Positions 53,841 to 62,530 of a DNA stretch of 64,000 bases are shown here, one piece after another. This stretch comes from Paracoccaceae bacterium. GTDB taxonomy: Bacteria; Pseudomonadota; Alphaproteobacteria; Rhodobacterales; Rhodobacteraceae. Each line of letters starts with the position of its first letter. The stretch's first letter is position 1. The notes under the pieces are model-generated. The model did no database searches. It worked only from the letters and a program-made list of their open reading frames with translations, and was not told where the DNA came from. The position numbers and the translations under genes are program-made. The stretch lies in assembly GCA_030148225.1 (NCBI GenBank), contig JASBTX010000002.1, positions 124,001-188,000 of the forward strand. Reading direction: 5' to 3'.

Positions 53841-55037
53841 ATGAAAGAAGATATTCGCGCCAAGGCCGAGCAAACGTTGAAGGACGTGCAGGAAGTTACC
53901 GCTGTGATCCTGCCCGAACCGACGGCGGCAGAAGTGCAGCCATGGAACGAGGCTGATGAACCGACCACCGCCGAAATCAAGAAACGCATGGACGAGATCG
54001 ATCTGGCCGATGCCGGATCGATTGTGGGTTTCGGCGCATCGGCCCAGTCGGAATTGCAGGTGATCAGCCAGTCGATGCTGGTCGGCGTAAAGAACAAGGA
54101 TGTCGGCCCTGCGGGCGACAGCCTGCGCGACATGGTCACCACGATCCGGGGTTTTTCAGTCTCGGAGCTGGATGTGCGGCGCAAGCGTACATTCTGGGAG
54201 CGGCTGCTGGGCCGCGCGGCTCCGATGGCCAAATTCGTGGCCCGGTTCGAAGATGTGCAGGGGCAGATCGACCGGATTACCGAAACGCTCGAGGATCACG
54301 AAACCAAGCTGCTGGAGGATATCAAATCCCTCGACAAGCTTTATGAAAAGACTCTGGAATTCTACGAAGAGCTTGCGCTTTACATTCAGGCCGGGGAGGC
54401 CAAGCTTAACCAGATCGACAACCGCGTGATCCCGCGCAAGGAAAAGCAGGTCGAAAAGGCGGAAGAGGACGCCAAGACGCTGATGGCGCAGGAACTGCGC
54501 GATATCCGTGCCGCGCGCGACGATCTGGAACGCCGGGTGCATGACCTGAAACTGACGCGGCAGGTGACGATGCAGTCCCTGCCCTCGATCCGGCTGGTGC
54601 AGGAAAATGACAAGTCGCTGGTGACCAAGATCAACTCGACGCTGGTCAATACCGTACCGCTTTGGGAAACGCAGCTGGCACAGGCCGTCACGATCCAGCG
54701 TTCAGCCGAGGCCGCCAGCGCTGTACGCGAGGCCAATGACCTGACGAACGAGTTGCTGACAGCCAATGCCGAAAACCTGAAAGAGGCCAACAAGGTGGTG
54801 CGTCAGGAAATGGAGCGCGGTGTCTTTGATATCGAGGCGGTCAAATCGGCCAATGCCACGCTGATTGCCACCATCGAGGAAAGCCTGCAGATCGCCGATG
54901 AAGGCAAGGCCAAGCGCCGCGAAGCGGAAGCCGAATTGCAGAAGATGGAGGTCGAATTGCGCGATACCCTGTCCTCGGCTCGGGCCCGCGCCAATACGAC
55001 CACCGATGATGCGGCGGCTGCCGTGCCGCCGGCCTGA
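53841..55037 (+). CDS. telA: TelA-family toxic anion resistance protein
   Basis: The 398-residue helical protein shows the TelA hallmarks: FWERLLGRAAPMAKFVARFE, LDKLYEKTLEFYEELALYI with a long coiled coil, and the LTRQVTMQSLPSIRLVQEND core followed by NSTLVNTVPLWETQLAQAV. TelA proteins are connected to tellurite and cell-envelope stress tolerance; the mechanism is not clear. It directly follows xpaC and its stop is 4 bp from the next frame's start region, so they are co-transcribed. Confidence 0.93.
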   Translation: MKEDIRAKAEQTLKDVQEVTAVILPEPTAAEVQPWNEADEPTTAEIKKRMDEIDLADAGSIVGFGASAQSELQVISQSMLVGVKNKDVGPAGDSLRDMVTTIRGFSVSELDVRRKRTFWERLLGRAAPMAKFVARFEDVQGQIDRITETLEDHETKLLEDIKSLDKLYEKTLEFYEELALYIQAGEAKLNQIDNRVIPRKEKQVEKAEEDAKTLMAQELRDIRAARDDLERRVHDLKLTRQVTMQSLPSIRLVQENDKSLVTKINSTLVNTVPLWETQLAQAVTIQRSAEAASAVREANDLTNELLTANAENLKEANKVVRQEMERGVFDIEAVKSANATLIATIEESLQIADEGKAKRREAEAELQKMEVELRDTLSSARARANTTTDDAAAAVPPA

Positions 55038-55041
55038 TCGG

Positions 55042-55980
55042 TTGCGTGCCGCGCGCCGCATAAACTGGGCATTGCTGCCGGTGGTGCTGCTGGTCTCGGC
55101 CTGTGCCGATCTGGTCCAGCCGCGGAGCGCGGAAGCGCCTGCCGATCCTTCGGGGACCACTGTCACCCGCTCGTCCGCGAGCCTTGAACTGGAGCGGTAT
55201 TACACCCGCATCCAGAACCGGTTTCTGGCGCAGGGGCTGCTGCGCACGGATGGCGGTGGTGTGGATACGCCCTTTAGCCAGCGCCAGCTGGTCGAGAATT
55301 TCACGCGCATCGCCCTTTACGAGGAATATGCCCTCAGAAACGGGCGTTTCGTGGCGGGTGAAACCGAAAGCAGGCTTAGCCGCTGGTCTGACCCGGTGCG
55401 GGTTCAGGTCCTCTTTGGCGACAGCGTGCCGCCCGAACAGCGCGCCAGCGACCTCAGGACAATCACGCAATATGTCAGACGGCTGGCGCGGCTGACGGGC
55501 CATGACATCCGGATGTCGCAGACAGGCGGCAATTACCACGTCTTTGTCATGTCGGTTGACGAGCTTGCGCGCACGGGCGACCGGGTGCGCGCCATATTGC
55601 CCGGCCTGCCCGATACGACGGTCGATGACATCACCAATCCCGACCGGAATATATTCTGCGCCGTCTATTCGTTTTCGCCGTCCCAGAACACGTCCGAGAC
55701 CACATCGGCACTGGCCGTGATCCGCTCGGAACATCCCGAACTGATGCGCCGGTCCTGCATTCACGAGGAACTGGCGCAGGGGCTGGGGCTGGTCAATGAC
55801 AGCCCGGCGGCACGGCCTTCGATCTTTAACGATGACGAGGAATTCGCCACGCTGACCACGCATGACGAGATTCTGCTGAAAATGCTGTATGACAAGCGCC
55901 TGCGCCCGGGCATGACCCCTGCCGAGGCACGCCCGACAATCGAGACCATTGCCGCCGAATATTATTCGGATGGTGTCTGA
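55042..55980 (+). CDS. DUF2927 lipoprotein
   Basis: From a TTG at 55042 the product has 312 residues and a lipoprotein signal (NWALLPVVLLVSAC, lipobox VSAC at residues 19-22). The mature part has the DUF2927 pattern: LVENFTRIALYEEY, a VQVLFGD strand, CAVYSFSP and a metalloprotease-like but incomplete RRSCIHEELAQGLGL (HEEL, not HExxH-His3). An active zinc peptidase is therefore not certain. The start is set by the lipobox; the frame runs further up into telA. It sits between telA and the SPFH gene. Confidence 0.8.
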   Translation: MRAARRINWALLPVVLLVSACADLVQPRSAEAPADPSGTTVTRSSASLELERYYTRIQNRFLAQGLLRTDGGGVDTPFSQRQLVENFTRIALYEEYALRNGRFVAGETESRLSRWSDPVRVQVLFGDSVPPEQRASDLRTITQYVRRLARLTGHDIRMSQTGGNYHVFVMSVDELARTGDRVRAILPGLPDTTVDDITNPDRNIFCAVYSFSPSQNTSETTSALAVIRSEHPELMRRSCIHEELAQGLGLVNDSPAARPSIFNDDEEFATLTTHDEILLKMLYDKRLRPGMTPAEARPTIETIAAEYYSDGV

Positions 55981-55997
55981 TAAAAGAGGAGACCGAG

Positions 55998-57125
55998 ATG
56001 GGTATCTTTGACTTTCTGACCGGTGAGTTCATCGATGTTATCCACTGGACGGATGACACGCGCGACACCATGGTCTGGCGGTTCGAGCGCGAAGACCACG
56101 AGATCAAATACGGAGCCAAACTGACGGTGCGCGAGGGCCAGGCGGCGGTGTTTGTTCACGAAGGCCAGCTGGCAGATGTATTCACCCCCGGGCTTTATAT
56201 GCTCGAGACCAACAACATGCCGATCCTGACGACGCTCAATCACTGGGATCACGGCTTCAAAAGCCCGTTCAAATCCGAAATCTACTTTGTCAGCACGACG
56301 CGGTTCAATGACCTGAAATGGGGCACCAAGAACCCGATCATGGCCCGCGATCCCGAGTTTGGCCCGGTACGGCTGCGCGCCTATGGCACCTACTCGGTGC
56401 GGGTCAAGGACCCTGCCCGTTTCCTGACCGAAATCGTCGGCACTGACGGCGAATTCACCATGGACGAGATCAGTTTTCAGATCCGCAACATCATCGTGCA
56501 GGAGTTTTCGCGTGTGATCGCCGCCTCGGGCATTCCGGTTCTGGATATGGCCGCGAATACCGCCGATCTGGGCAAGCTGATCGCGGCTGAAATCACCGGC
56601 ACACTGGACAGCTATGGCCTGTCGATGCCCGAGCTTTATATCGAGAATATTTCGCTGCCACCCGCGGTGGAGGAGGCGCTGGACAAGCGCACATCGATGG
56701 GTCTGGCGGGCGATCTGGGCCGGTTCACGCAATATTCGGCCGCCGAGGCGATGACGGCGGCGGCCCGCAATCCCGGCGGCGCCGATGGCATGAATGCCGG
56801 TCTGGGTGTGGGGCTGGGCATGGCGATGGCCGGTCAGATGGCACAGGCCGGTCCCTGGGGTCAGGCCCCGGCACAGCCCACCGCCGCCGCAGCACCACCA
56901 CCGCCACCGCCCCCACCGGTCGAGAAGATCTGGCACATCGCAGAAAACGGCCAGACCAAGGGCCCCTATTCCAAGGCCGATCTGGGGCGCATGGTCAGCG
57001 ACGGCAGCCTGACACGCGAAACCCATGTCTGGACCGCCGGTCAGGATGGCTGGATGATTGCCGAGGATGTCGGGGAACTGGCCCAGCTCTTTACCGTCTT
57101 GCCGCCGCCCCCACCCGGGAGCTAG
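55998..57125 (+). CDS. SPFH-domain protein with C-terminal GYF_2 domain (YdjI-like)
   Basis: The 375-residue protein has an SPFH-like core (VREGQAAVFVHEGQLADVFT, then NDLKWGTKNPIMARDPEF, RAYGTYSVRVKDPARFLTEI) of the YdjI/virion-core-associated type without an N-terminal membrane helix. A Pro-rich linker (residues ~299-310) leads to a GYF_2-like domain (WHIAENGQTKGPYSKADLGR). In B. subtilis YdjI acts with YdjG/YdjH at the membrane under envelope stress. Here the zinc-ribbon YdjG-like gene follows directly, which supports the same complex. Confidence 0.88.
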   Translation: MGIFDFLTGEFIDVIHWTDDTRDTMVWRFEREDHEIKYGAKLTVREGQAAVFVHEGQLADVFTPGLYMLETNNMPILTTLNHWDHGFKSPFKSEIYFVSTTRFNDLKWGTKNPIMARDPEFGPVRLRAYGTYSVRVKDPARFLTEIVGTDGEFTMDEISFQIRNIIVQEFSRVIAASGIPVLDMAANTADLGKLIAAEITGTLDSYGLSMPELYIENISLPPAVEEALDKRTSMGLAGDLGRFTQYSAAEAMTAAARNPGGADGMNAGLGVGLGMAMAGQMAQAGPWGQAPAQPTAAAAPPPPPPPPVEKIWHIAENGQTKGPYSKADLGRMVSDGSLTRETHVWTAGQDGWMIAEDVGELAQLFTVLPPPPPGS

Positions 57126-57163
57126 GCCATGCAGGGCGGGCATGACCCGAAAAGGAGCGCGTC

Positions 57164-58249
57164 TTGACCGAGGCTGAGCACCGGTTTCCCTGCGATCAGT
57201 GCGGCGCCGATTTCCGGTTCGACCCCGAGGCCGGGCTGTTGCGATGCGACCATTGCGGCAACACCGCACCGATCGAAATGTCACAGACCCGCGCCGAAGC
57301 GCTGCGGGAAATCGATTTCGAGGCGGCACTTGCCGGACTGTCCCCGGACGAGATCGAGGAGAAACGTCTGGTCAAATGCCAGAACTGCGGTGCGACGGTG
57401 GAATTCGAACCCGATATCCACGCTGCCGAATGCCCGTTCTGCGCCACGCCCATCGTCACCGACACCGGCACCAGCCGCCAGATCAAGCCCAAGGCGCTGC
57501 TGGCATTTTCGCTTACCGAACGCGCCGCCAAGGAAGCGATGAATAACTGGCTGGGCAAGCTCTGGTTCGCGCCGGGCGGGCTTAAGGAATATGCCCGCAA
57601 GGGGCGCAAGATGCAGGGGATATATGTCCCCTACTGGACCTTTGATGCCGACACAAAAAGCCGCTATCGCGGCCAGCGGGGCACGATCTATTACGTCAGC
57701 AGAACCGTCACCCGCAACGGCAAGACCGAGACGATCCAGGAACAGAAAATCCGCTGGACCAACGTGTCGGGCCGGGTTGCACGGTTTTTCGACGATGTGC
57801 TGGTGCTGGCCTCGCGGTCGCTGCCCAAGGCCTTTACCGATGCGCTTGCCCCGTGGGATCTGTCAGAGCTGACACCCTACACGCCCGAATTTCTGGCCGG
57901 ATTTCGCGCCGAGGGCTACACCGTGGAACTGCCTGACGGCTATGACGAAGCCGAGGAATACATGGAGCGCGTGATCCGGCGCGACGTGAAATTCGACATC
58001 GGCGGGGACCGGCAGCGCATCGATCAGCTGAATACGGATATCCGCGACGTGACGTTCAAGCATATTCTGCTGCCCGTCTGGCTTGCCGCCTATAAATACC
58101 GCGGCAAGACCTATCGCTTTGTCGTCAATGGCCGCACCGGATCGGTCAAGGGTGAGCGGCCCTATTCGGCAATCAAGATCGCGTTTGCCGTCATCGTCGG
58201 CCTGATCGTGGCCGGTACGATCGGCTATTTTCTGGCGGGGGTGGAATAG
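57164..58249 (+). CDS. Zinc-ribbon protein with C-terminal membrane helix (YdjG-like)
   Basis: The 361-residue protein starts at TTG 57164, which has a strong AAAGGAG 7 bases upstream. It carries two CxxC pairs in the N-terminus (FPCDQCGADFRF, LRCDHCGNTAPI) and another set (VKCQNCGATVEF, AECPFCATPI), a middle beta region (MQGIYVPYWTFDADTKSRYR), and one C-terminal helix (IAFAVIVGLIVAGTIGYFLA). It is paired with the SPFH gene as ydjG and ydjI are in Bacillus, so a membrane recruitment role is likely. The PriA/TFIIB-like ribbon is only structural likeness. Confidence 0.85.
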   Translation: MTEAEHRFPCDQCGADFRFDPEAGLLRCDHCGNTAPIEMSQTRAEALREIDFEAALAGLSPDEIEEKRLVKCQNCGATVEFEPDIHAAECPFCATPIVTDTGTSRQIKPKALLAFSLTERAAKEAMNNWLGKLWFAPGGLKEYARKGRKMQGIYVPYWTFDADTKSRYRGQRGTIYYVSRTVTRNGKTETIQEQKIRWTNVSGRVARFFDDVLVLASRSLPKAFTDALAPWDLSELTPYTPEFLAGFRAEGYTVELPDGYDEAEEYMERVIRRDVKFDIGGDRQRIDQLNTDIRDVTFKHILLPVWLAAYKYRGKTYRFVVNGRTGSVKGERPYSAIKIAFAVIVGLIVAGTIGYFLAGVE

Positions 58250-58255
58250 GCCGGA

Positions 58256-58693
58256 ATGCGGGCGCTGGTGCAACGGGTAAGCCGGGCGAAGGTATCGGTC
58301 GCGGGCGAGGTAAGCGGCCAGATCGATGCGGGCCTCATGGTCTTGGTCTGCGCCATGCGCGGGGATGACAGCGGGAAATGCATGGCGCTGGCCCGCAAAA
58401 TCTCGAAACTGCGGATATTCAAGGATGAAGACGGGCGCATGAACCGGTCGATACTGGACACGGGCGGCGCGGCCCTGGTGGTCAGCCAGTTCACGCTGGC
58501 GGCTGACACCTCGCGCGGCAACAGGCCCGGGTTTTCCGAGGCCGCTTCACCCGAAACGGGTGAAGCGCTGTACGGGGAATTTCAGGAAGCGCTGCGCGAA
58601 TTGGGCATTCCGGTTCAGTCCGGCGTTTTTGGTGCCGATATGGATGTGGAACTGACAAATCAGGGGCCGGTGACGATCTGGCTCGATTTATAG
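58256..58693 (+). CDS. dtd: D-aminoacyl-tRNA deacylase
   Basis: The 145-residue protein is Dtd: [19 protein letters not shown] start, catalytic-pocket [17 protein letters not shown] and the C-terminal [12 protein letters not shown] with the conserved GPVT. It removes D-amino acids (and glycine mischarged on tRNA-Ala) from tRNA. Length fits the family exactly. It starts 6 bases after the zinc-ribbon gene, probably sharing its transcript. Confidence 0.95.
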   Translation: MRALVQRVSRAKVSVAGEVSGQIDAGLMVLVCAMRGDDSGKCMALARKISKLRIFKDEDGRMNRSILDTGGAALVVSQFTLAADTSRGNRPGFSEAASPETGEALYGEFQEALRELGIPVQSGVFGADMDVELTNQGPVTIWLDL

Positions 58694-58729
58694 CGGGAAA
58701 CGCGCAAAAATCCCTTTTCGACGGAAATC

Positions 58730-58741
58730 GTTAGCGCTAAC
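58730..58741. promoter_or_regulatory. LacI-type operator palindrome upstream of the lyxose isomerase gene
   Basis: GTTAGCGCTAAC is a perfect 12-bp palindrome of the LacI/GalR-family type (central CG), 50 bp upstream of the isomerase ATG. No LacI-family gene lies in the window, so the regulator must be elsewhere. Confidence 0.5.
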
Positions 58742-58791
58742 AAGCACCAAATTCCGGCGAGACCAGCACAGAACAGCAACGGGGAACCCCC

Positions 58792-59472
58792 ATGAAACGC
58801 AGCGAAATAAACGATATCATCCGCGAGGGTGACGCCTTTATCCGCTCATTCGGATATGTGATGCCACCCTTCGCCTATTGGTCACCGGAAGACATGGCGG
58901 CAAATGATACCGCGATGATGACAGAGCGCGGGCTGGGCTGGGACATCACCGATTACGGGCAGGAGAAGTTTTCGGAACTGGGATTGTTCCTGTTTACCGT
59001 GCGCAACGGGCTCCTCTCTGATCTGACGGCGGGTCGGGGCATGCTTTATGCCGAAAAAATCATGATCTCGCGCAAGGATCAGCTGTCGCCGATGCATCGC
59101 CACAACATCAAGGCCGAAGACATCATCAACCGGGGTGGCGGGCAACTGGTGCTGGAGCTGTTTGCCCCCGACAGCGCGGGCGGCATCGACAGGAACGCCG
59201 ATGTCACCGTGCCCGTAGACGGGCAACTCAGAACCCTGCCCGCCGGTGGCAGGCTCAGCCTTTCACCTGGCGAGAGTGTCACGCTGATGCCCGGCATTTG
59301 GCATGCGTTCTGGGGCGAAGGCGACGATGTGCTGATCGGAGAGGTATCAACGGTCAATGACGACAAGACCGACAACGTGTTTGAAGCGCCTATCGGACGT
59401 TTTGCCAATGTCGAGGAAGATGAACCGCCGCTTTACCTGCTGGTATCGGATTACGAGGACAAGCTGACATGA
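58792..59472 (+). CDS. D-lyxose isomerase-type cupin sugar isomerase
   Basis: The 226-residue cupin protein has the D-lyxose isomerase pattern: MPPFAYWSPEDMA, then the metal site MHRHNIKAEDIINRGGG (two His, Glu), and a later His in MPGIWHAFWGE. It interconverts aldose and ketose (D-lyxose/D-xylulose or D-mannose/D-fructose) with a divalent metal. It overlaps the PfkB-type kinase by 4 bases (ATGA), so the ketose is probably phosphorylated next. Confidence 0.85.
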   Translation: MKRSEINDIIREGDAFIRSFGYVMPPFAYWSPEDMAANDTAMMTERGLGWDITDYGQEKFSELGLFLFTVRNGLLSDLTAGRGMLYAEKIMISRKDQLSPMHRHNIKAEDIINRGGGQLVLELFAPDSAGGIDRNADVTVPVDGQLRTLPAGGRLSLSPGESVTLMPGIWHAFWGEGDDVLIGEVSTVNDDKTDNVFEAPIGRFANVEEDEPPLYLLVSDYEDKLT

Positions 59473-60395
59473 TCCTGTGTGCGGGTGAAGCGCTGATCGA
59501 TATGGTGCCGACCGAAATGGAAGGCCGGACACTGCTTGCGCCGCTGCCCGGTGGGGCGATTTTCAATACGGCGATTGCACTGGGCCGTTTGGGCGCACCC
59601 GCTGGTTTCCTGACCGGGCTGTCAACGGATCTCTTTGGCCAGCAGCTGCAAGAGACGCTGGCCGAGGCAAATGTCGATACGTCGATGGCCGTGCGCGCCG
59701 ACCGGCCGACGACGCTGGCCTTTGTCAAACTGACAGATGGCCATGCCGAATACACGTTTTACGACGAAAACACCGCAGGCCGGATGATTGTGGCCGAGGA
59801 CATGCCGCCACTGGGGCCTGCAGTCCGGGCGCTGTATTTCGGGGGGATCAGCCTTTGCGCGCTGCCTGCGGCGGATGCCTATCGCAGCGTCTGCCTGAGT
59901 GGTGCGGCAGAGCGGGTGGTGATGATCGATCCGAATATCCGCCCCGGCTTTATCGATGATCGCGGCGCCTATCTGGCGCGTCTTGGCGAAATGATGGCGG
60001 TGGCCGATATCGTCAAGGTTTCCGATGAAGACCTGAACTGGATCATCGATACCGCCGCTGATCTGGACGAGAAAGCGCAGGCATTGCGCGCCATGGGGCC
60101 AAAAATCGTGATCGTGACGCGTGGTGCAGACGGGGCGGACGCCTATCTGCCCGATGCAACCAAACTCACCGTGCCGGTGCCGCTGGTCGATGTTGTCGAT
60201 ACCGTGGGTGCCGGGGATACGTTCAATGCCGGGGTTCTGGCCGCGCTGGAGCGTGCCGGTTATCTGGATAAATCCCGGCTGGCCCGGCCCGATGCATCGG
60301 TCATTGCCGGGGCGCTGGAACATGGCGTCAGGGTGGCGGCGGTCACTGTTTCGCGGGCCGGTGCAGACGCCCCGTGGGCGCATGAGCTGGCCTGA
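59469..60395 (+). CDS. PfkB-family sugar kinase (fructokinase-like)
   Basis: The 308-residue protein shows PfkB signature 1 (PLPGGAIFNTAIALGRLG, near residues 26-43) and signature 2 DTVGAGDTFNAG with the catalytic Asp. Length is standard. Coupling to a lyxose/mannose-type isomerase suggests phosphorylation of a ketose such as fructose or xylulose. No transporter accompanies the pair, so the source of sugar is unclear. Confidence 0.9.
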   Translation: MILCAGEALIDMVPTEMEGRTLLAPLPGGAIFNTAIALGRLGAPAGFLTGLSTDLFGQQLQETLAEANVDTSMAVRADRPTTLAFVKLTDGHAEYTFYDENTAGRMIVAEDMPPLGPAVRALYFGGISLCALPAADAYRSVCLSGAAERVVMIDPNIRPGFIDDRGAYLARLGEMMAVADIVKVSDEDLNWIIDTAADLDEKAQALRAMGPKIVIVTRGADGADAYLPDATKLTVPVPLVDVVDTVGAGDTFNAGVLAALERAGYLDKSRLARPDASVIAGALEHGVRVAAVTVSRAGADAPWAHELA

Positions 60396-60432
60396 AACAT
60401 GGGCCCGGTGCGGCAATAGCCCGGCGGGCTGA

Positions 60433-61506
60433 CTATCCCCGGTCCAGCGCGGCCTCTTCGCAATTGACCTCGACCAGCCGCTGCATCGTGCGCACATGGC
60501 TGCGCTTGCGCCGCCGCTCGGCCCGGCGGTCGGGGGATGGTGCCGCAGCAGCGTCGGTGTAATGACGCATGAACAGCCCCATCACATGCGCGACCCCGTC
60601 TTCGAGGACAGAGCGGCAATCATCGGCGAAATAGCCCCCGCGCGAAAACGTGCCGGTGATGATTTCATATGACGGGAAATAGGCGAAGGCCGGTAAATCA
60701 CGGGTGATCTGATCGGCAGCCACGCGCAGGATCGATTTCGATACGGTGGTCGATTGCAGCACATGCCGATCCTCGGCCGTTGCGGCAAGGGGTACGGGCG
60801 AAACGGTCAGGATGACGCGTGCGCGCGGATTGACACCCGACAGGCGGGTCCAGAACGCCCGCAGATCGCGCACGACCTCATCAACGCTCATGTTGTGAAA
60901 TTCGTGGCGTGATGCATCGAATTCGCCGCCCATCACGCCGGGGCAGATCGGGAACACCGCACCATCAGCCTTGGCCCGCCAGCATTCCGTAAGGCCCAGC
61001 GTGAACACAAAAACATCAAGCGTTTCAAACATTTCGCGCACGGCCCTGAGGTGCAGGTCGCGGGAATGATTGAATTCCTGCGCGCTGGCAAAGCCGCCGG
61101 GCTGGATATTGGGCCGGAAAGGATCGATGAACCTTTCGTCATCCGTGCGCCAGATCTGTTCGGCCGGTGCAAACTCACCATAGGCCCGGTCAAAGAGCTG
61201 ATTGAGCTGGCCGGTCGTATAGATATTGCCGTAGCGCGCGGTGAACGTGTTGTAGTCATATTCCTTGACAAGATGCGCGGGCAGAATGGGGTGCGGCGTT
61301 TCGGTGACAAGATAGTGAAAACCGCTGGCGCTCAGGTACCGCGCGATATGCTGGGCGAAGCAACTGCCAGCCGTGGCGACCTTGTCCCGGGGCGAGATGG
61401 TAAAGGCACCCTGAACAACCGGATCGACCTCGCCCGGTAGCGTGTCGCGGATTGCGCGCGACCAGAACGCATGGGCGGGCTGCGATTTATAGGGATGCTC
61501 AGCCAT
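60433..61506 (-). CDS. GSCFA-domain protein
   Basis: From ATG 61506 the product has 357 residues and the GSCFA signature TAGSCFAQHIARYLSASGF near residue 45, followed by NHSRDLHLRAVREMFETLDV and TLGLTECWR. GSCFA proteins are thought to be SGNH-fold esterases or hydrolases acting on polysaccharide; activity is unproven. The C-terminus is Arg-rich (PDRRAERRRKRSHVRTMQRL). It overlaps the preceding SGNH-like gene by 8 bases and is convergent with the PfkB gene. Confidence 0.88.
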   Translation of the reverse strand: MAEHPYKSQPAHAFWSRAIRDTLPGEVDPVVQGAFTISPRDKVATAGSCFAQHIARYLSASGFHYLVTETPHPILPAHLVKEYDYNTFTARYGNIYTTGQLNQLFDRAYGEFAPAEQIWRTDDERFIDPFRPNIQPGGFASAQEFNHSRDLHLRAVREMFETLDVFVFTLGLTECWRAKADGAVFPICPGVMGGEFDASRHEFHNMSVDEVVRDLRAFWTRLSGVNPRARVILTVSPVPLAATAEDRHVLQSTTVSKSILRVAADQITRDLPAFAYFPSYEIITGTFSRGGYFADDCRSVLEDGVAHVMGLFMRHYTDAAAAPSPDRRAERRRKRSHVRTMQRLVEVNCEEAALDRG

Positions 61507-62308
61507 ATGTCCCCTCCCGCGTGTCATCCGCGCTGATCAGCCAGTCCAGCAGATGCACGCCGTAATCGGCATTGGTGTGGGTGGGGTCTGCGGCCCAGAA
61601 GCCGGGTTTCAGCAGGCCGGGACCGTCCAGCGCGGTTGTGGGTGTTGCGACATAGCCCAGCGCATGTTCCGCCGCGTGATCCTGCAGCATCCGGCAATAA
61701 AGCTGCCAGATCTTGAGCCTGAGGGGCCATGGTCCGATCCCGTGTGCGGCGAATTCAGCGTCAAAGACACCCGGATTGGCCCGCAGATGCGCCTCGGACC
61801 GGACGGGCGGCGGTGGCTCGAGTATGTCGAGCGTTGCGTTCTCTGGCAGGGCCGCTGAAAGGTGGGACAAAAGCCTGAAGACCCGGCGCGATGCCATGAA
61901 AAGCGCCGCCTCGACCGCGTCGCGGGGCAAAAGCTCCACCCCGTCTTCGATCTCGACCAGATCGCCGGGCTCAAGCACGAAATCGAAGGGCCGCGCATGC
62001 TGAACAAGGCTGAGCGCGTTGTGATCATTTCCCCGGAACGCGGCATGGACCCGCACGGGCCTGTCCGCGAAACGTTCCATCCGCGCCGTGATCAGCGGAT
62101 TGAGTATCTTGTCGCCTGTGTCCGATTTCATGATCGGCGGCGAAACGCTGCCGTCGCGCAACTGAATGATCTCGACCTGCCCGGCCAGATCCGGCCGTGC
62201 CGCCAGCGCGTCCTGAACAGCAAAAAGATGGCTGTCGCCGATAAATACGTGCGCGGTTCCGTCTGGTGTCACGGTTTGCTGCCTGCCTGCCATAGGGCCC
62301 TGAGGCAT
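61499..62308 (-). CDS. SGNH-hydrolase-like protein paired with GSCFA
   Basis: The 269-residue protein has a nucleophile-type GDSH motif early (VFIGDSHLFAVQDAL) and a C-terminal DPTHTNADYG that would provide the Asp and His of the SGNH triad. The middle is helical (DAVEAALFMASRRVFRLLSH). This suits a serine esterase or O-acetyl-modifying enzyme. It is translationally linked to the GSCFA gene downstream. ATG 62308 or 62293 are both possible starts; no strong ribosome site picks one. Confidence 0.65.
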   Translation of the reverse strand: MPQGPMAGRQQTVTPDGTAHVFIGDSHLFAVQDALAARPDLAGQVEIIQLRDGSVSPPIMKSDTGDKILNPLITARMERFADRPVRVHAAFRGNDHNALSLVQHARPFDFVLEPGDLVEIEDGVELLPRDAVEAALFMASRRVFRLLSHLSAALPENATLDILEPPPPVRSEAHLRANPGVFDAEFAAHGIGPWPLRLKIWQLYCRMLQDHAAEHALGYVATPTTALDGPGLLKPGFWAADPTHTNADYGVHLLDWLISADDTREGTYG

Positions 62309-62455
62309 GTTGCCATGTGGCCCCTTGTTTTGTTTCTTTGAACCATCTTGGCATGCAAACCGCTAAGCAAAAGTCACCGCGCCGCGCCAATTCACCGAAG
62401 GTCGAGTCCGATATGCCACACAGGGGTGCGTGCGAATTTTAGATGTATACAATAG

Positions 62456-62480
62456 TATGCCGTCTTTTCACCACGGCATA
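62456..62480 (+). promoter_or_regulatory. 8-bp perfect hairpin in the icd leader
   Basis: TATGCCGT and ACGGCATA pair around a 9-nt loop, 51-75 bp upstream of the icd start. A TACAAT -10-like hexamer lies at 62448-62453, so the hairpin would fall at the 5' end of the message or act as an operator near the start site. Confidence 0.35.
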
Positions 62481-62530
62481 ACTGGGCTATGAGGCAGCCA
62501 AATTCAGCGAGTCAGCAACGGAGCGGCAGA

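Noticed and set aside
55749-55790. Zinc metallopeptidase active site in the DUF2927 lipoprotein
   Set aside because: The sequence reads HEELAQGLGL rather than HExxH with a third ligand, so an active peptidase is not supported.
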